Shown in pieces: positions 18,219-25,341 of a stretch of DNA of 64,000 nucleotides. The position numbers and the translations under genes were made by a program. Below the pieces are notes generated by a model, which was not told the origin of the DNA, did not search any database, and worked only from the letters and a program-made list of their open reading frames with translations. Each line of letters opens with the position of its first letter. Positions within the stretch are counted from its first letter, which is position 1. The DNA is from an uncultured Oscillospiraceae bacterium (GTDB taxonomy: Bacteria > Bacillota > Clostridia > Oscillospirales > Oscillospiraceae), in contig CAKTMW010000002.1 of NCBI GenBank assembly GCA_934574095.1, positions 5,734 through 69,733 of the forward strand. Reading direction: 5' to 3'.

Positions 18219-18266
18219 CCACTCACGACGGACCGGCGGGGACATCAGCCCTTGCGAAAGAACACG

Positions 18267-18350
18267 GTAGGGGCGGGGTTCTACCCTGCCTGCCGTTCAA
18301 CGAAAATGCCACCGCAAACCGAACGGGAGGGGCAGAGCCCCTCCCCTACG
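18267..18350. repeat. Family B palindromic repeat
   Basis: A GC-rich near-palindrome opening GTAGGGGCGGGGTTCTACCC and closing GGGCAGAGCCCCTCCCCTAC. Related copies occur at 27196, 28563/28671, 35121, 55552 and 57026. Non-coding. Confidence 0.75.
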
Positions 18351-18433
18351 CATCAAGTGCTGTATCAGGCGGGCCGGCCCCGACACGGAGCGCAAACGAC
18401 CACCCCACCTCATCACCGTGAAAGGAGACATCT

Positions 18434-19942
18434 ATGACCGACTTTGACTGTATTTTCGACCAGCCCCGTCTTGACCAATCGGACGAGGACGGAACGCCCG
18501 GCGACGGCCGCGAGACCGTCGCCTTCGACGAGGACGGCCCCGGCTGGTTCGGCGGCTGGGACGACGAGGACCGTGAGCCGGAGCCCATCGACCTGGTCCT
18601 TCCCTACCCCAACGAGAAGCAGCAGCGGTTCCTGGAGAGCACCGTCAAGTACACCGCCTTCGGCGGGGCGCGGGGCGGCGGCAAAAGCTGGGCCGTCCGC
18701 ACCAAGGCCATCCTGCTGGCCCTGGGCTACGACGGCATCCGGCTGCTGATCGTCCGGCGCACCTATCAGGAGCTGGAGAACAACCACATCCGCATCCTGC
18801 GGCCCCTGCTCCACGGCATCGCCGAATACCGGGCCACCGACCGCATCTTCACCTTTCCCAACGGCTCCACCCTGGAGTTCGGCTACTGCGCCGCCGACGG
18901 CGACATGGACCGCTATCAGGGCGCGGAGTACGACGTGATCTTCCTGGACGAGTGCACCCAGCTGAAGGAGCAGTGGATGCGGCAGTTCTCCGCCTGCCTG
19001 CGGGGCGTCAACGACTTTCCCAAGCGGATGTACTTCACCTGCAACCCCGGCGGGCCCGGCCACAGCTACATCAAAAGGCTGTTCATCGACCGGCGCTTCG
19101 AGCCCGGCGAGGACCCCGGCGACTATGTGTTCATCCCCGCCCGCGTCACCGACAACAAGGCGCTGCTGGAAGCCCAGCCGGACTATCTCAAGCAGCTGGA
19201 GGCCCTGCCCCGGCGGCTCCGTCAGGCATGGCTGGAGGGCCGGTGGGATATCTTCCAGGGCCAGGTGTTCAGCGAGTTCACCGACGACCCCACCCATTAC
19301 GCCGACCGCCGCTTCACCCACGTCATCCCGCCCTTCGACATCCCCCGGTCCTGGCGGGTGTACCGCAGCTACGACTTCGGCTATGCCAAGCCCTTCTCCT
19401 GCGGCTGGTGGGCGGTGGACCACGACGGCGTCATCTACCGCATCCTGGAGCTGTACGGCTGCACCTCCACCCCCAACGAGGGCGTACTGTGGACGCCGGA
19501 CCGGCAGTTCGCCGAGATACGCCGCATCGAGAACGAGCACCCCTACCTGCGGGGCCGGGACATTACCGGCGTGGCGGACCCGGCCATCTGGGACGCCAGC
19601 CGGGGCGAGAGCATCTACGAGACGGCGCTGAAATACCGCGTCTACTTCCAGCGGGGCGACAACCGCCGTGTGGCGGGCTGGATGCAGCTCCACTACCGCC
19701 TGGCCTTTGACGCGGAGGGCTATCCGGGGATGTACGTGTTCGACACCTGCCGGGGTTTCCTGCGGACGGTGCCCGCCCTGCTGTACAGCGACACCGACGC
19801 CGAGGATGTGGACACCCGCCAGGAGGACCACATCGCCGACGAGACCCGGTATTTCTGTATGTCCCGGCCCATCGCGCCGCCCCGCGGCGGCCAGGCCGCC
19901 ATGCCCCAGGACGACCCGCTGAATATGCTGGGAAATGCGTAG
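18434..19942 (+). CDS. Orphan phage terminase large subunit
   Basis: A 502-residue complete-looking large terminase, the ATPase-nuclease that packages phage DNA. Walker A is GGARGGGKS at residues about 77-85 and Walker B is DVIFLDE near 165, followed by the coupling segment TCNPGGPGHSYIK. The C-terminal RNase H-like nuclease shows SYDFGYAKPF near 313 and VADPAIWD near 380. AAAGGAG precedes the ATG. No small terminase, portal, capsid or tail gene lies on either side: the neighbours are a short DUF6291-like gene and the CoaD operon in the opposite direction. It may be a prophage remnant, a gene-transfer-agent part, or a domesticated gene. Confidence 0.9.
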   Translation: MTDFDCIFDQPRLDQSDEDGTPGDGRETVAFDEDGPGWFGGWDDEDREPEPIDLVLPYPNEKQQRFLESTVKYTAFGGARGGGKSWAVRTKAILLALGYDGIRLLIVRRTYQELENNHIRILRPLLHGIAEYRATDRIFTFPNGSTLEFGYCAADGDMDRYQGAEYDVIFLDECTQLKEQWMRQFSACLRGVNDFPKRMYFTCNPGGPGHSYIKRLFIDRRFEPGEDPGDYVFIPARVTDNKALLEAQPDYLKQLEALPRRLRQAWLEGRWDIFQGQVFSEFTDDPTHYADRRFTHVIPPFDIPRSWRVYRSYDFGYAKPFSCGWWAVDHDGVIYRILELYGCTSTPNEGVLWTPDRQFAEIRRIENEHPYLRGRDITGVADPAIWDASRGESIYETALKYRVYFQRGDNRRVAGWMQLHYRLAFDAEGYPGMYVFDTCRGFLRTVPALLYSDTDAEDVDTRQEDHIADETRYFCMSRPIAPPRGGQAAMPQDDPLNMLGNA

Positions 19943-20048
19943 GGGCCGATGCCCACGCAGTGGAGCGCAGCGGAATGACTGCCCTTGAGATGCCCCCCGT
20001 TCGGTGTACGATAATGTCATGAATAAACGGCAAGTAGGGTTTTCGGCC

Positions 20049-20076
20049 TTGACATATTTTTGTTTTCGCGTATAAT
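20049..20076 (+). promoter_or_regulatory. Consensus sigma-A promoter of a short plus-strand RNA
   Basis: TTGACA, 16 bases, TATAAT: both hexamers are perfect. No protein gene follows in the plus direction before the terminator at 20141-20170. Confidence 0.8.
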
Positions 20077-20082
20077 AAAGGC

Positions 20083-20170
20083 AAGGGTAATACTGCGAAG
20101 CGGTTTATCCCGTCAAATTAGTGTTTCAAATTTTACTTTGAAAACCGTCACTTGGCAGAGTGGCGGTTTT
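20083..20170 (+). ncRNA. Candidate small RNA, about 90 nt, convergent with a 30-codon ORF
   Basis: The interval runs from just after a perfect promoter to a stem-loop terminator. The RNA would begin at or near the 13-mer GCAAGGGTAATAC (20081-20093), contain a hairpin at about 20124-20142 (TTTCAAA with TTTGAAA) and end in the terminator. No start codon with a Shine-Dalgarno is visible. It is convergent to the small ORF at 20148-20240 and overlaps its 3' end, so it could act as an antisense RNA. Existence and ends are inferred. Confidence 0.5.
20141..20170. terminator. Bidirectional terminator-like hairpin
   Basis: A 12-13 bp stem (AAAACCGTCACT with AGTGGCGGTTTT, one G-T pair) and a 6-base loop. 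T-runs flank it on both sides, so it can end transcripts from both directions. The same hairpin core recurs at 43519-43546. Confidence 0.65.
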
Positions 20171-20240
20171 CGCGTTTTAACTCCATTACACGGATCGAGA
20201 CGGAAAACCGTCCAATGTGGAATGTAAGCGTTAAAAACAT
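20148..20240 (-). CDS. Small ORF, 30 residues, with a self-maskable Shine-Dalgarno
   Basis: The ATG at 20240 follows AAAGGAGGTGA with a 5-base spacing, close to a perfect ribosome binding site. The peptide begins MFLTLTFHIGRFSVSIRVME and ends with the basic tail LKRENRHSAK. Upstream in the same transcript, TCACCT (within 20257-20266 read in reverse) can pair with AGGTGA of the Shine-Dalgarno, closing it in a stem. A minus-strand promoter lies at 20312-20340. The stop codon falls inside the bidirectional terminator. Alternating hydrophobic residues suggest an amphipathic strand rather than a clear membrane helix. The function is unknown; the layout resembles type I toxin loci. Confidence 0.5.
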   Translation of the reverse strand: MFLTLTFHIGRFSVSIRVMELKRENRHSAK

Positions 20241-20311
20241 CGCGTCACCTCCTTTCCAGAAGGTGATCGGGCAAAAACCGCCCCGCTTTTTGTATTACCC
20301 TTGCTTAGCAT

Positions 20312-20340
20312 ATGGTAGCACGTTTGTCGAATTTTGTCAG
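20312..20340 (-). promoter_or_regulatory. Promoter of the minus-strand small-ORF transcript
   Basis: Minus strand CTGACA, 17 bases, TACCAT. The transcript would begin close to the 13-mer GCAAGGGTAATAC (20304-20292), the same sequence that opens the opposing transcript. Confidence 0.55.
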
Positions 20341-20415
20341 CAAATCCCTTCCCAGACGGGATGGCGTTCCCGGTGCACCGGCCCTTGAACCGCCTTACCC
20401 CTTTTGGGCAAAAGT

Positions 20416-20443
20416 AAAGCGCTGCCCCGGCGGGCAGCGCTTT
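20416..20443 (-). terminator. Rho-independent terminator of the HAD-to-coaD operon
   Basis: A 12-bp stem (AAAGCGCTGCCC and its complement) around a CGGC loop, 13 bases beyond the last gene. It can act in both directions. Confidence 0.75.
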
Positions 20444-20455
20444 TGCGCATGGGCG

Positions 20456-20980
20456 TTATTTCTCGATGGGCTTCTGGGCGGCGTCCTGCCTCAGATGGTC
20501 CTGGGCGGCCTGCATCTGCTCCTGCGAGGCGGAGCGGAACTGGGAACGGGAGGTCTGCACCTCGGACAAGGCGGCCTGAATGGCCTCCTCCGTGCGGCGC
20601 AGGGCATCCTCGGTATAGGTGTTGGCCACGCGGTACAGCTCGCGGCTGCGCTCCTCGGCCCGGTGGATGATGTCGGCGCTCTTCTGGCGGGCCTGCTGAA
20701 TGACCTCGCTCTCGGAAACGATGGTCTTGGCGTCCAGCTCCGCCTGGCGCATCATCTTCTCCACTTCCTTCTTGGCCCCGGCCACATAGTCGTTGCGGGC
20801 GGCGATGAGCTCCTTGGCCTTTTTCAGCTCCAGCGGCAGCTTGGAGCGCATCTCATCCAGGATATCCAGCGCCTCGTCCCGGTTGATGGTGCATTTTTCC
20901 GCGCTGAAGGCGGCGCTCTTGGCCTCGTCGATCATGGTATACAGCATATCGATCAATCGCTGTACGTCCTTTTCCTCCAT
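20456..20980 (-). CDS. Coiled-coil protein of unknown function, last gene of the coaD operon
   Basis: A 174-residue, highly charged, almost wholly helical protein. Long heptad-like stretches (KEVEKMMRQAELDAKTIVSE, QQARQKSADIIHRAEERSRE) resemble DivIVA-like or ATP-synthase b-subunit-like coiled coils. There is no signal or membrane segment. An ATG directly follows the coaD stop (TGACATG); a GTG four codons earlier has AAAGGA too close to it, so the ATG is preferred. Proteins of this kind are seen next to coaD in other Clostridia as far as I recall; no role is established. Confidence 0.8.
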   Translation of the reverse strand: MEEKDVQRLIDMLYTMIDEAKSAAFSAEKCTINRDEALDILDEMRSKLPLELKKAKELIAARNDYVAGAKKEVEKMMRQAELDAKTIVSESEVIQQARQKSADIIHRAEERSRELYRVANTYTEDALRRTEEAIQAALSEVQTSRSQFRSASQEQMQAAQDHLRQDAAQKPIEK

Positions 20981-20981
20981 G

Positions 20982-21464
20982 TCAGTGGTCACATCCTTTC
21001 ATCAATTCCTCCGCCACCGGAGCGGGTACATATTTGGTAAGGGGCTGGCCGTAACGGATCATCTCCCGCGCCATGGTGGAGCTGAAGTGCTCGAACTCCG
21101 CCCGTGCGGGCAGCAGCAGCGTCTCCAGCTCCGGCTCGATGCCCTGGTTGATGCGGGCCATCTGCATCTCCGAGTCGAAATCCGTCATATTGCGGACGCC
21201 CTTGACGATGATGTGGGCGTTTTTCTGCCGTGCGTAGTCCGCCAGCAGGCCGGAGAACAGCTCCGCCTGGGCGTTGGGGATGTGGGCGATGGACTTCCGG
21301 ATCAGCTCCAGCCGCTTTTCCTGGGAAAACATGGGCTGCTTCTTGTCGCAGTTGACCATCACGCACATATAGACCTTGTCAAAGCACCGGGCGGCCCGGC
21401 TGAGAATGTCCAGGTGGCCCAGTGTGATGGGGTCAAAGCTGCCGGGATAGATGGCGATCTTCAT
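20982..21464 (-). CDS. coaD: Phosphopantetheine adenylyltransferase
   Basis: A 160-residue enzyme of coenzyme A synthesis: it joins ATP and 4'-phosphopantetheine to give dephospho-CoA. The nucleotidyltransferase signature YPGSFDPITLGHLDI is at residues 6-20 (TLGH motif), with VKGVRNMTDF and the C-terminal EFEHFSSTMARE typical of CoaD. The start overlaps the end of rsmD by 4 bases (ATGA). The rsmD-coaD order is common in Firmicutes. Confidence 0.97.
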   Translation of the reverse strand: MKIAIYPGSFDPITLGHLDILSRAARCFDKVYMCVMVNCDKKQPMFSQEKRLELIRKSIAHIPNAQAELFSGLLADYARQKNAHIIVKGVRNMTDFDSEMQMARINQGIEPELETLLLPARAEFEHFSSTMAREMIRYGQPLTKYVPAPVAEELMKGCDH

Positions 21465-22018
21465 AGGGTGTCCTCATTTCCGCTGCGGTGATAGACGCTC
21501 AGCTTGATCTTGCCATACCGGTACTGACGATACAGCAAATAGGGGGGCGCAAGGTCCGGCAATTCCGTCTCCACGGCACTTTCCGCCACAATTATACCAT
21601 GTTCGCGGCAAATGTCAAATGCCGCGATGTCCTCCAGCGCCTTCACCAGCAGGCCGGAGGCGTAGGGCGGGTCCAGAAAGATCAGGTCGAACTTCTCGCC
21701 GCTTTTCAGATAGGCCATGGCGTCGCCGTTTCGCACGACGGCGCTGTCCGTCAGGCCGCAGACCTGTAAATTCTCCCGGATCAGCTTCACCGCGTCGCTG
21801 CGCTGGTCGATGAACACGCACTGCTTGGCGCCCCGGCTCAGGGCCTCGATGCCCAGCTGGCCGGTGCCGGCGAACAGGTCCAGCACCCGCCGCCCCTCGA
21901 TATCAAACTGGATGATGGAGAACAGGCTCTCCTTCACCTTGCCGGTGGTGGGGCGGGTCTCCATGCCCTCCAGCTCCTTCAAGCGTCTGCCTCTGGCAGT
22001 ACCTGTGATGACTCTCAT
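21461..22018 (-). CDS. rsmD: 16S rRNA (guanine-966-N2)-methyltransferase
   Basis: A 185-residue RsmD. RVITGTARGRRL opens the protein, the SAM site DLFAGTGQLGIEALSRGA follows, and FLDPPY is the catalytic DPPY motif. It modifies G966 of 16S rRNA. The ATG at 22018 is chosen over an upstream in-frame start because GGGAGGG lies 5 bases before it and because it overlaps the stop of the preceding GDPD gene (ATGA). Confidence 0.95.
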   Translation of the reverse strand: MRVITGTARGRRLKELEGMETRPTTGKVKESLFSIIQFDIEGRRVLDLFAGTGQLGIEALSRGAKQCVFIDQRSDAVKLIRENLQVCGLTDSAVVRNGDAMAYLKSGEKFDLIFLDPPYASGLLVKALEDIAAFDICREHGIIVAESAVETELPDLAPPYLLYRQYRYGKIKLSVYHRSGNEDTL

Positions 22019-22851
22019 TTGTCGCCCTCCCTTGGGTCGAAGCATTCAAAGATGGGCAGCGCGCCGGCTTCCTCGGCGGCGGCCATGTCCTCCCGGCTGC
22101 GGATGGTCCAACTGAACTCCTGCGCGCCGTACAGGCCGCGGCACAGCTTCACCGACAGCGCCGACCGGTCCTCGAACCGGTAGGCGATGAAGTCCGGCCT
22201 TGTGCGGCAGTTCAGCAGCAGATTGCTCAGCACCCAGCGCACCGCGCCGGGCAGGTCTTTTCCGTCGCCGTGGCGGGTGAAATTCTCGCTGAGCTGTCCC
22301 CGCACCACGTCGGGCCGGTTCTGCCACAGCCACATGAGACACCGGGGGTCAAAGGACTCCACGCAGTAGTCCACCTTATACTTGTCCAGCAGCTTGCAGG
22401 CAGCCGCCGCCAGGGCGTCGGCGTTGCCCCGCTCCGCCTTCAGCTCCACGATCAGCGGGGCCTTTCCGGCGAAGACGGGCAGCACCTCCTCCAGCAGGGG
22501 GATGTGGTGCTCGGTGCCCTCCAGCTTGTACTGCCGCAGCTCCTCCGCCGTCAGATCCTCCACCAGCACGTCCGCCCCGGCGGTGCGCTTCAGCGACGCG
22601 TCGTGGATCACCGCCAGATGGCCGTCCCTCATCAGATGCACATCCAGCTCCGCGCCGAAGCCGCACTGCACCGCCCGCCGGAAGGCGGGAAGGGAGTTCT
22701 CCGGGATATCCGGCTTGTTGTGGAAGCCCCGGTGGGCGAAGCGGCGGCCCCGGAATTTGCTCCAGTCCCGGCGCTTATTGCACCGCAGGCAGAGAAGATA
22801 CAGCAGAAAAATGAGGACGAACAGTCCCAAAAGTATCCAGATAGCAGTCAT
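22015..22851 (-). CDS. Membrane-anchored glycerophosphodiester phosphodiesterase
   Basis: A 278-residue GDPD-family protein. Residues 3-24 form one membrane helix (AIWILLGLFVLIFLLYLL). The catalytic domain follows: AHRGFHNKPDIPENSLPAF supplies the first histidine and glutamate, AELDVHLMRDGHLAVIHD the metal ligands and second histidine, and VELKAE the third acidic site. The family hydrolyses glycerophosphodiesters to glycerol 3-phosphate and an alcohol. It lies one base downstream of the MFS transporter stop, in the same operon. Confidence 0.93.
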   Translation of the reverse strand: MTAIWILLGLFVLIFLLYLLCLRCNKRRDWSKFRGRRFAHRGFHNKPDIPENSLPAFRRAVQCGFGAELDVHLMRDGHLAVIHDASLKRTAGADVLVEDLTAEELRQYKLEGTEHHIPLLEEVLPVFAGKAPLIVELKAERGNADALAAAACKLLDKYKVDYCVESFDPRCLMWLWQNRPDVVRGQLSENFTRHGDGKDLPGAVRWVLSNLLLNCRTRPDFIAYRFEDRSALSVKLCRGLYGAQEFSWTIRSREDMAAAEEAGALPIFECFDPREGDK

Positions 22852-22852
22852 A

Positions 22853-24415
22853 TCAATCCATCTCCAAATCTTGCATGGCTTCCAGTCCCAGGTTCATCTG
22901 GGGCTTGCTGTCGCCGTGGCGCACCATCAGCATGGTGACGAAGGCCAGCGCCACGAACACCGTGGCATAGGGGAACAGCACCCGCATCCCCCACTTGTCC
23001 ATCAGAAGGCCGGACAACATGGGGGTGACCACCTGGGCCGCCATGGAGGCGGTGTAGTAAAAGCCCGTGTACTTGCCCACATTGCCGCCGCTGGACAGCT
23101 CCACCACCATGGGGAAGGAGTTCACGTTGATGGTGGCCCACGCGATGCCCGCCAGGGCGAACATGGCGTTCATCAGCAGCGTGGGACTCTCCGCGTGGAG
23201 GAAGCCCGCCACGCCGAAGGCCACGGCCAGTAGGACAACGCCCGCCTGAATGGCCCGCTTGCGGCCCACCCTGCTGGAGATGACGCCCACCGGCAGATAG
23301 GCCACGATGGCCGCCGCCTGGGCGATGATGAGGGTCAGGTTATAGTCTTTATGCAGGATGTTGCTGGCGTACACGGAATACTTGCTGGTGACGGCATTAT
23401 AGCCGAAGAACCACAGCACGATACTCAGCAGAATGAAGATGAGGGACTTCACCTCGCCGGGGGTCAGCTTCCGCTCCTCCTGGGGCGCGCCGTCCTCCGC
23501 CGCCTCCTCCACGCCGTACTCCACGCTGTCACGCTGCATCTGCTGGGCCCACTCCACCTCGCGGACCGTCAGCAGGAAGATCACCAGCGCCGCCAGCATA
23601 ATGGCGGCGATCACCGCGAAATAGGCGGTGTAGCTCATGAGGGCGTTGTGTACCGACGCGGTGGCGAACACCATGCCCAGCGCCAGCACCAGAATGCCGC
23701 CGGCGCTGCCCATCAGATTGATGACCGCGTTGGCCTTGGAGCGCAGGGGCTTCATGGTCACGTCCGGCATCAGGGCCACCGCCGGAGAGCGGAAGGTAGC
23801 CATGGCCACCAGGATCACCAGCAGCACGGCGATGAAGAACCCCAGCGTGGCGGGATGCGCCGCCGTCACCTGCCATGCGTAGGCCTGACGGGCCGGGGTC
23901 ACGTAGTTGGTGTAGTCAGGATTGGTGACGGCCGTGCCGTCCTCGTCGGTGAGCTGGCTGCGGATGGCGGTGAATTCCTCCTCCGTGAACCGCTCCGACA
24001 GCACGAATTTCTCCCCGTGAGGGGTGATGAGCTGCTCGTTCGCCTGACTTTCATAGATGGCGGACAGGGCGGCGGGATCGTCGATCCGCGCGGCGTCGCC
24101 CAGATGCTTCAGCTGGGCGTTGTCGATAAAGCTGAGACAGATCAGCGCCACGGCGGCGATCAGCGTACCCAGCACGATAAAGGGCGTCCGCCGTCCCTTT
24201 TTGTGGCTGCACTTGTCGGAGATGGCCCCGAACAGGGGCAGCAGGAACAGCGCCAGCACATTGTCCGCCGCCATGATGATGCCGGACCAGGTCTGGCTCA
24301 TGCCGAACTTGTTGGTCAAAATCAGGGGAATGGTGTTGTCATAGGCCTGCCAGAAGGCGCAGATCAGAAAAAAGGCAAAGCCCACCAGAATGGTGCGTTT
24401 GTAGTTCAGCTTCAT
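22853..24415 (-). CDS. MFS transporter (sugar/cation-symporter-like)
   Basis: A 520-residue major facilitator with twelve predicted membrane segments. The N-terminal half carries the family signature in GAISDKCSHKKGRRTPFIVLG. The first helix, FLICAFWQAYDNTIPLILTNKFG, and the large insert between segments 3 and 5 recall the GPH/SLC45-like branch of sugar transporters; the substrate cannot be called. AAGGAG lies 8 bases before the ATG at 24415, which overlaps the HAD gene stop by 4 bases. Confidence 0.88.
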   Translation of the reverse strand: MKLNYKRTILVGFAFFLICAFWQAYDNTIPLILTNKFGMSQTWSGIIMAADNVLALFLLPLFGAISDKCSHKKGRRTPFIVLGTLIAAVALICLSFIDNAQLKHLGDAARIDDPAALSAIYESQANEQLITPHGEKFVLSERFTEEEFTAIRSQLTDEDGTAVTNPDYTNYVTPARQAYAWQVTAAHPATLGFFIAVLLVILVAMATFRSPAVALMPDVTMKPLRSKANAVINLMGSAGGILVLALGMVFATASVHNALMSYTAYFAVIAAIMLAALVIFLLTVREVEWAQQMQRDSVEYGVEEAAEDGAPQEERKLTPGEVKSLIFILLSIVLWFFGYNAVTSKYSVYASNILHKDYNLTLIIAQAAAIVAYLPVGVISSRVGRKRAIQAGVVLLAVAFGVAGFLHAESPTLLMNAMFALAGIAWATINVNSFPMVVELSSGGNVGKYTGFYYTASMAAQVVTPMLSGLLMDKWGMRVLFPYATVFVALAFVTMLMVRHGDSKPQMNLGLEAMQDLEMD

Positions 24416-25215
24416 ACGCGGTTCTCCTTCAAGTCGTGATAGAGCTTTGCGATGTCTTGATAGACCCACGTGGGGTTGACGCGGTATTTTACGATGTCGC
24501 CCATGACGCCCTCGCCGCTGAGAACGAAGATGCTGTCGATCCCGGCGTTGACGCCGCAGGCCACGTCGGTATACAGCCGGTCGCCGATGATGACGGCCTG
24601 CCGGGGGTCAAACCCGGTGCGCCGCAGTGCCAGCTGCACCATCTCCGGCTGGGGCTTGCCCAGAAAGCGGGGCTTCCTCCCCGTGGCCCGCGTCAGCATT
24701 TCGCACACGCTGCCGCAATCCGGCGCCGAGCCGTACCACGTGGGGCACACCCAGTCCGGGTTGGTGGCCAGCCACGTCACGCCCCGGTTCAACAGGATGC
24801 AGCTGTCCTCCAGCTTCCGGAAGGTCAGCTCCGTGTCAAACCCGCTGAGCAGCACCGCGATATCGTCGGACAGAGTGTCCGTGATGGGAACGCCCGCCCC
24901 GGCCAGCTGGGCTTTCAGCGACGCCGTGCCGGAGACGTAGCATTTCTGCCCCGGAAACTCCGTCAGCAGCGCGTGCTGGGCCGCGTCGGCGGAGGTAAGG
25001 TAGTCCTCCGGCCCGGTCTCGATGCCGAGACGGCGCATCTTGGCGATGTAGCCCTCCACCCCCCGCGAGGAGTTGTTGGTGAGAAACAGGTATCGCCCGC
25101 CCTGCCGGCGGATGAGGGAGAGAAACTCCGGCACCTTGTCGAAAAGCAGGTCGTCCAGATAGAGGGTGCCGTCCATGTCCAGCAGAAAAAGCCGCTTATC
25201 CCGCAGCGACGCCAT
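24412..25215 (-). CDS. HAD-IIA family phosphatase (NagD/AraL-like)
   Basis: A 267-residue HAD-superfamily hydrolase of subclass IIA. Motif I is LDMDGTLYLDD (nucleophile and acid/base Asp near residues 13 and 15), motif II FLTNNSS, motif III lysine in FLGKPQPEM, and motif IV IIGDRLYTDV. Relatives dephosphorylate nucleotides, sugar phosphates or 2-phosphoglycolate; the substrate here is open. It is the first gene of the six-gene operon, behind a run of G (GGGGGGAG) and a promoter at 25250-25278. Confidence 0.92.
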   Translation of the reverse strand: MASLRDKRLFLLDMDGTLYLDDLLFDKVPEFLSLIRRQGGRYLFLTNNSSRGVEGYIAKMRRLGIETGPEDYLTSADAAQHALLTEFPGQKCYVSGTASLKAQLAGAGVPITDTLSDDIAVLLSGFDTELTFRKLEDSCILLNRGVTWLATNPDWVCPTWYGSAPDCGSVCEMLTRATGRKPRFLGKPQPEMVQLALRRTGFDPRQAVIIGDRLYTDVACGVNAGIDSIFVLSGEGVMGDIVKYRVNPTWVYQDIAKLYHDLKENRV

Positions 25216-25249
25216 GGCGCTCCCCCCTTTCGATACCAATACAATATAC

Positions 25250-25278
25250 AGCATAGCACATACCGGCGGATATGGCAA
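25250..25278 (-). promoter_or_regulatory. Promoter of the HAD-MFS-GDPD-rsmD-coaD operon
   Basis: Minus strand TTGCCA, 17 bases, TATGCT, 35 bases upstream of the HAD gene start. Confidence 0.6.
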
Positions 25279-25307
25279 GATTTTGTTGCCGGAAGGCGGG
25301 GGCATGG

Positions 25308-25338
25308 AAAAGGCCCACCCCGGCGGGTGGGCCTTTTT
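25308..25338 (-). terminator. Rho-independent terminator of the MATE gene
   Basis: A 13-bp stem (AAAAGGCCCACCC and its complement) with a short loop, directly after the MATE stop. Confidence 0.8.
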
Positions 25339-25341
25339 GCG

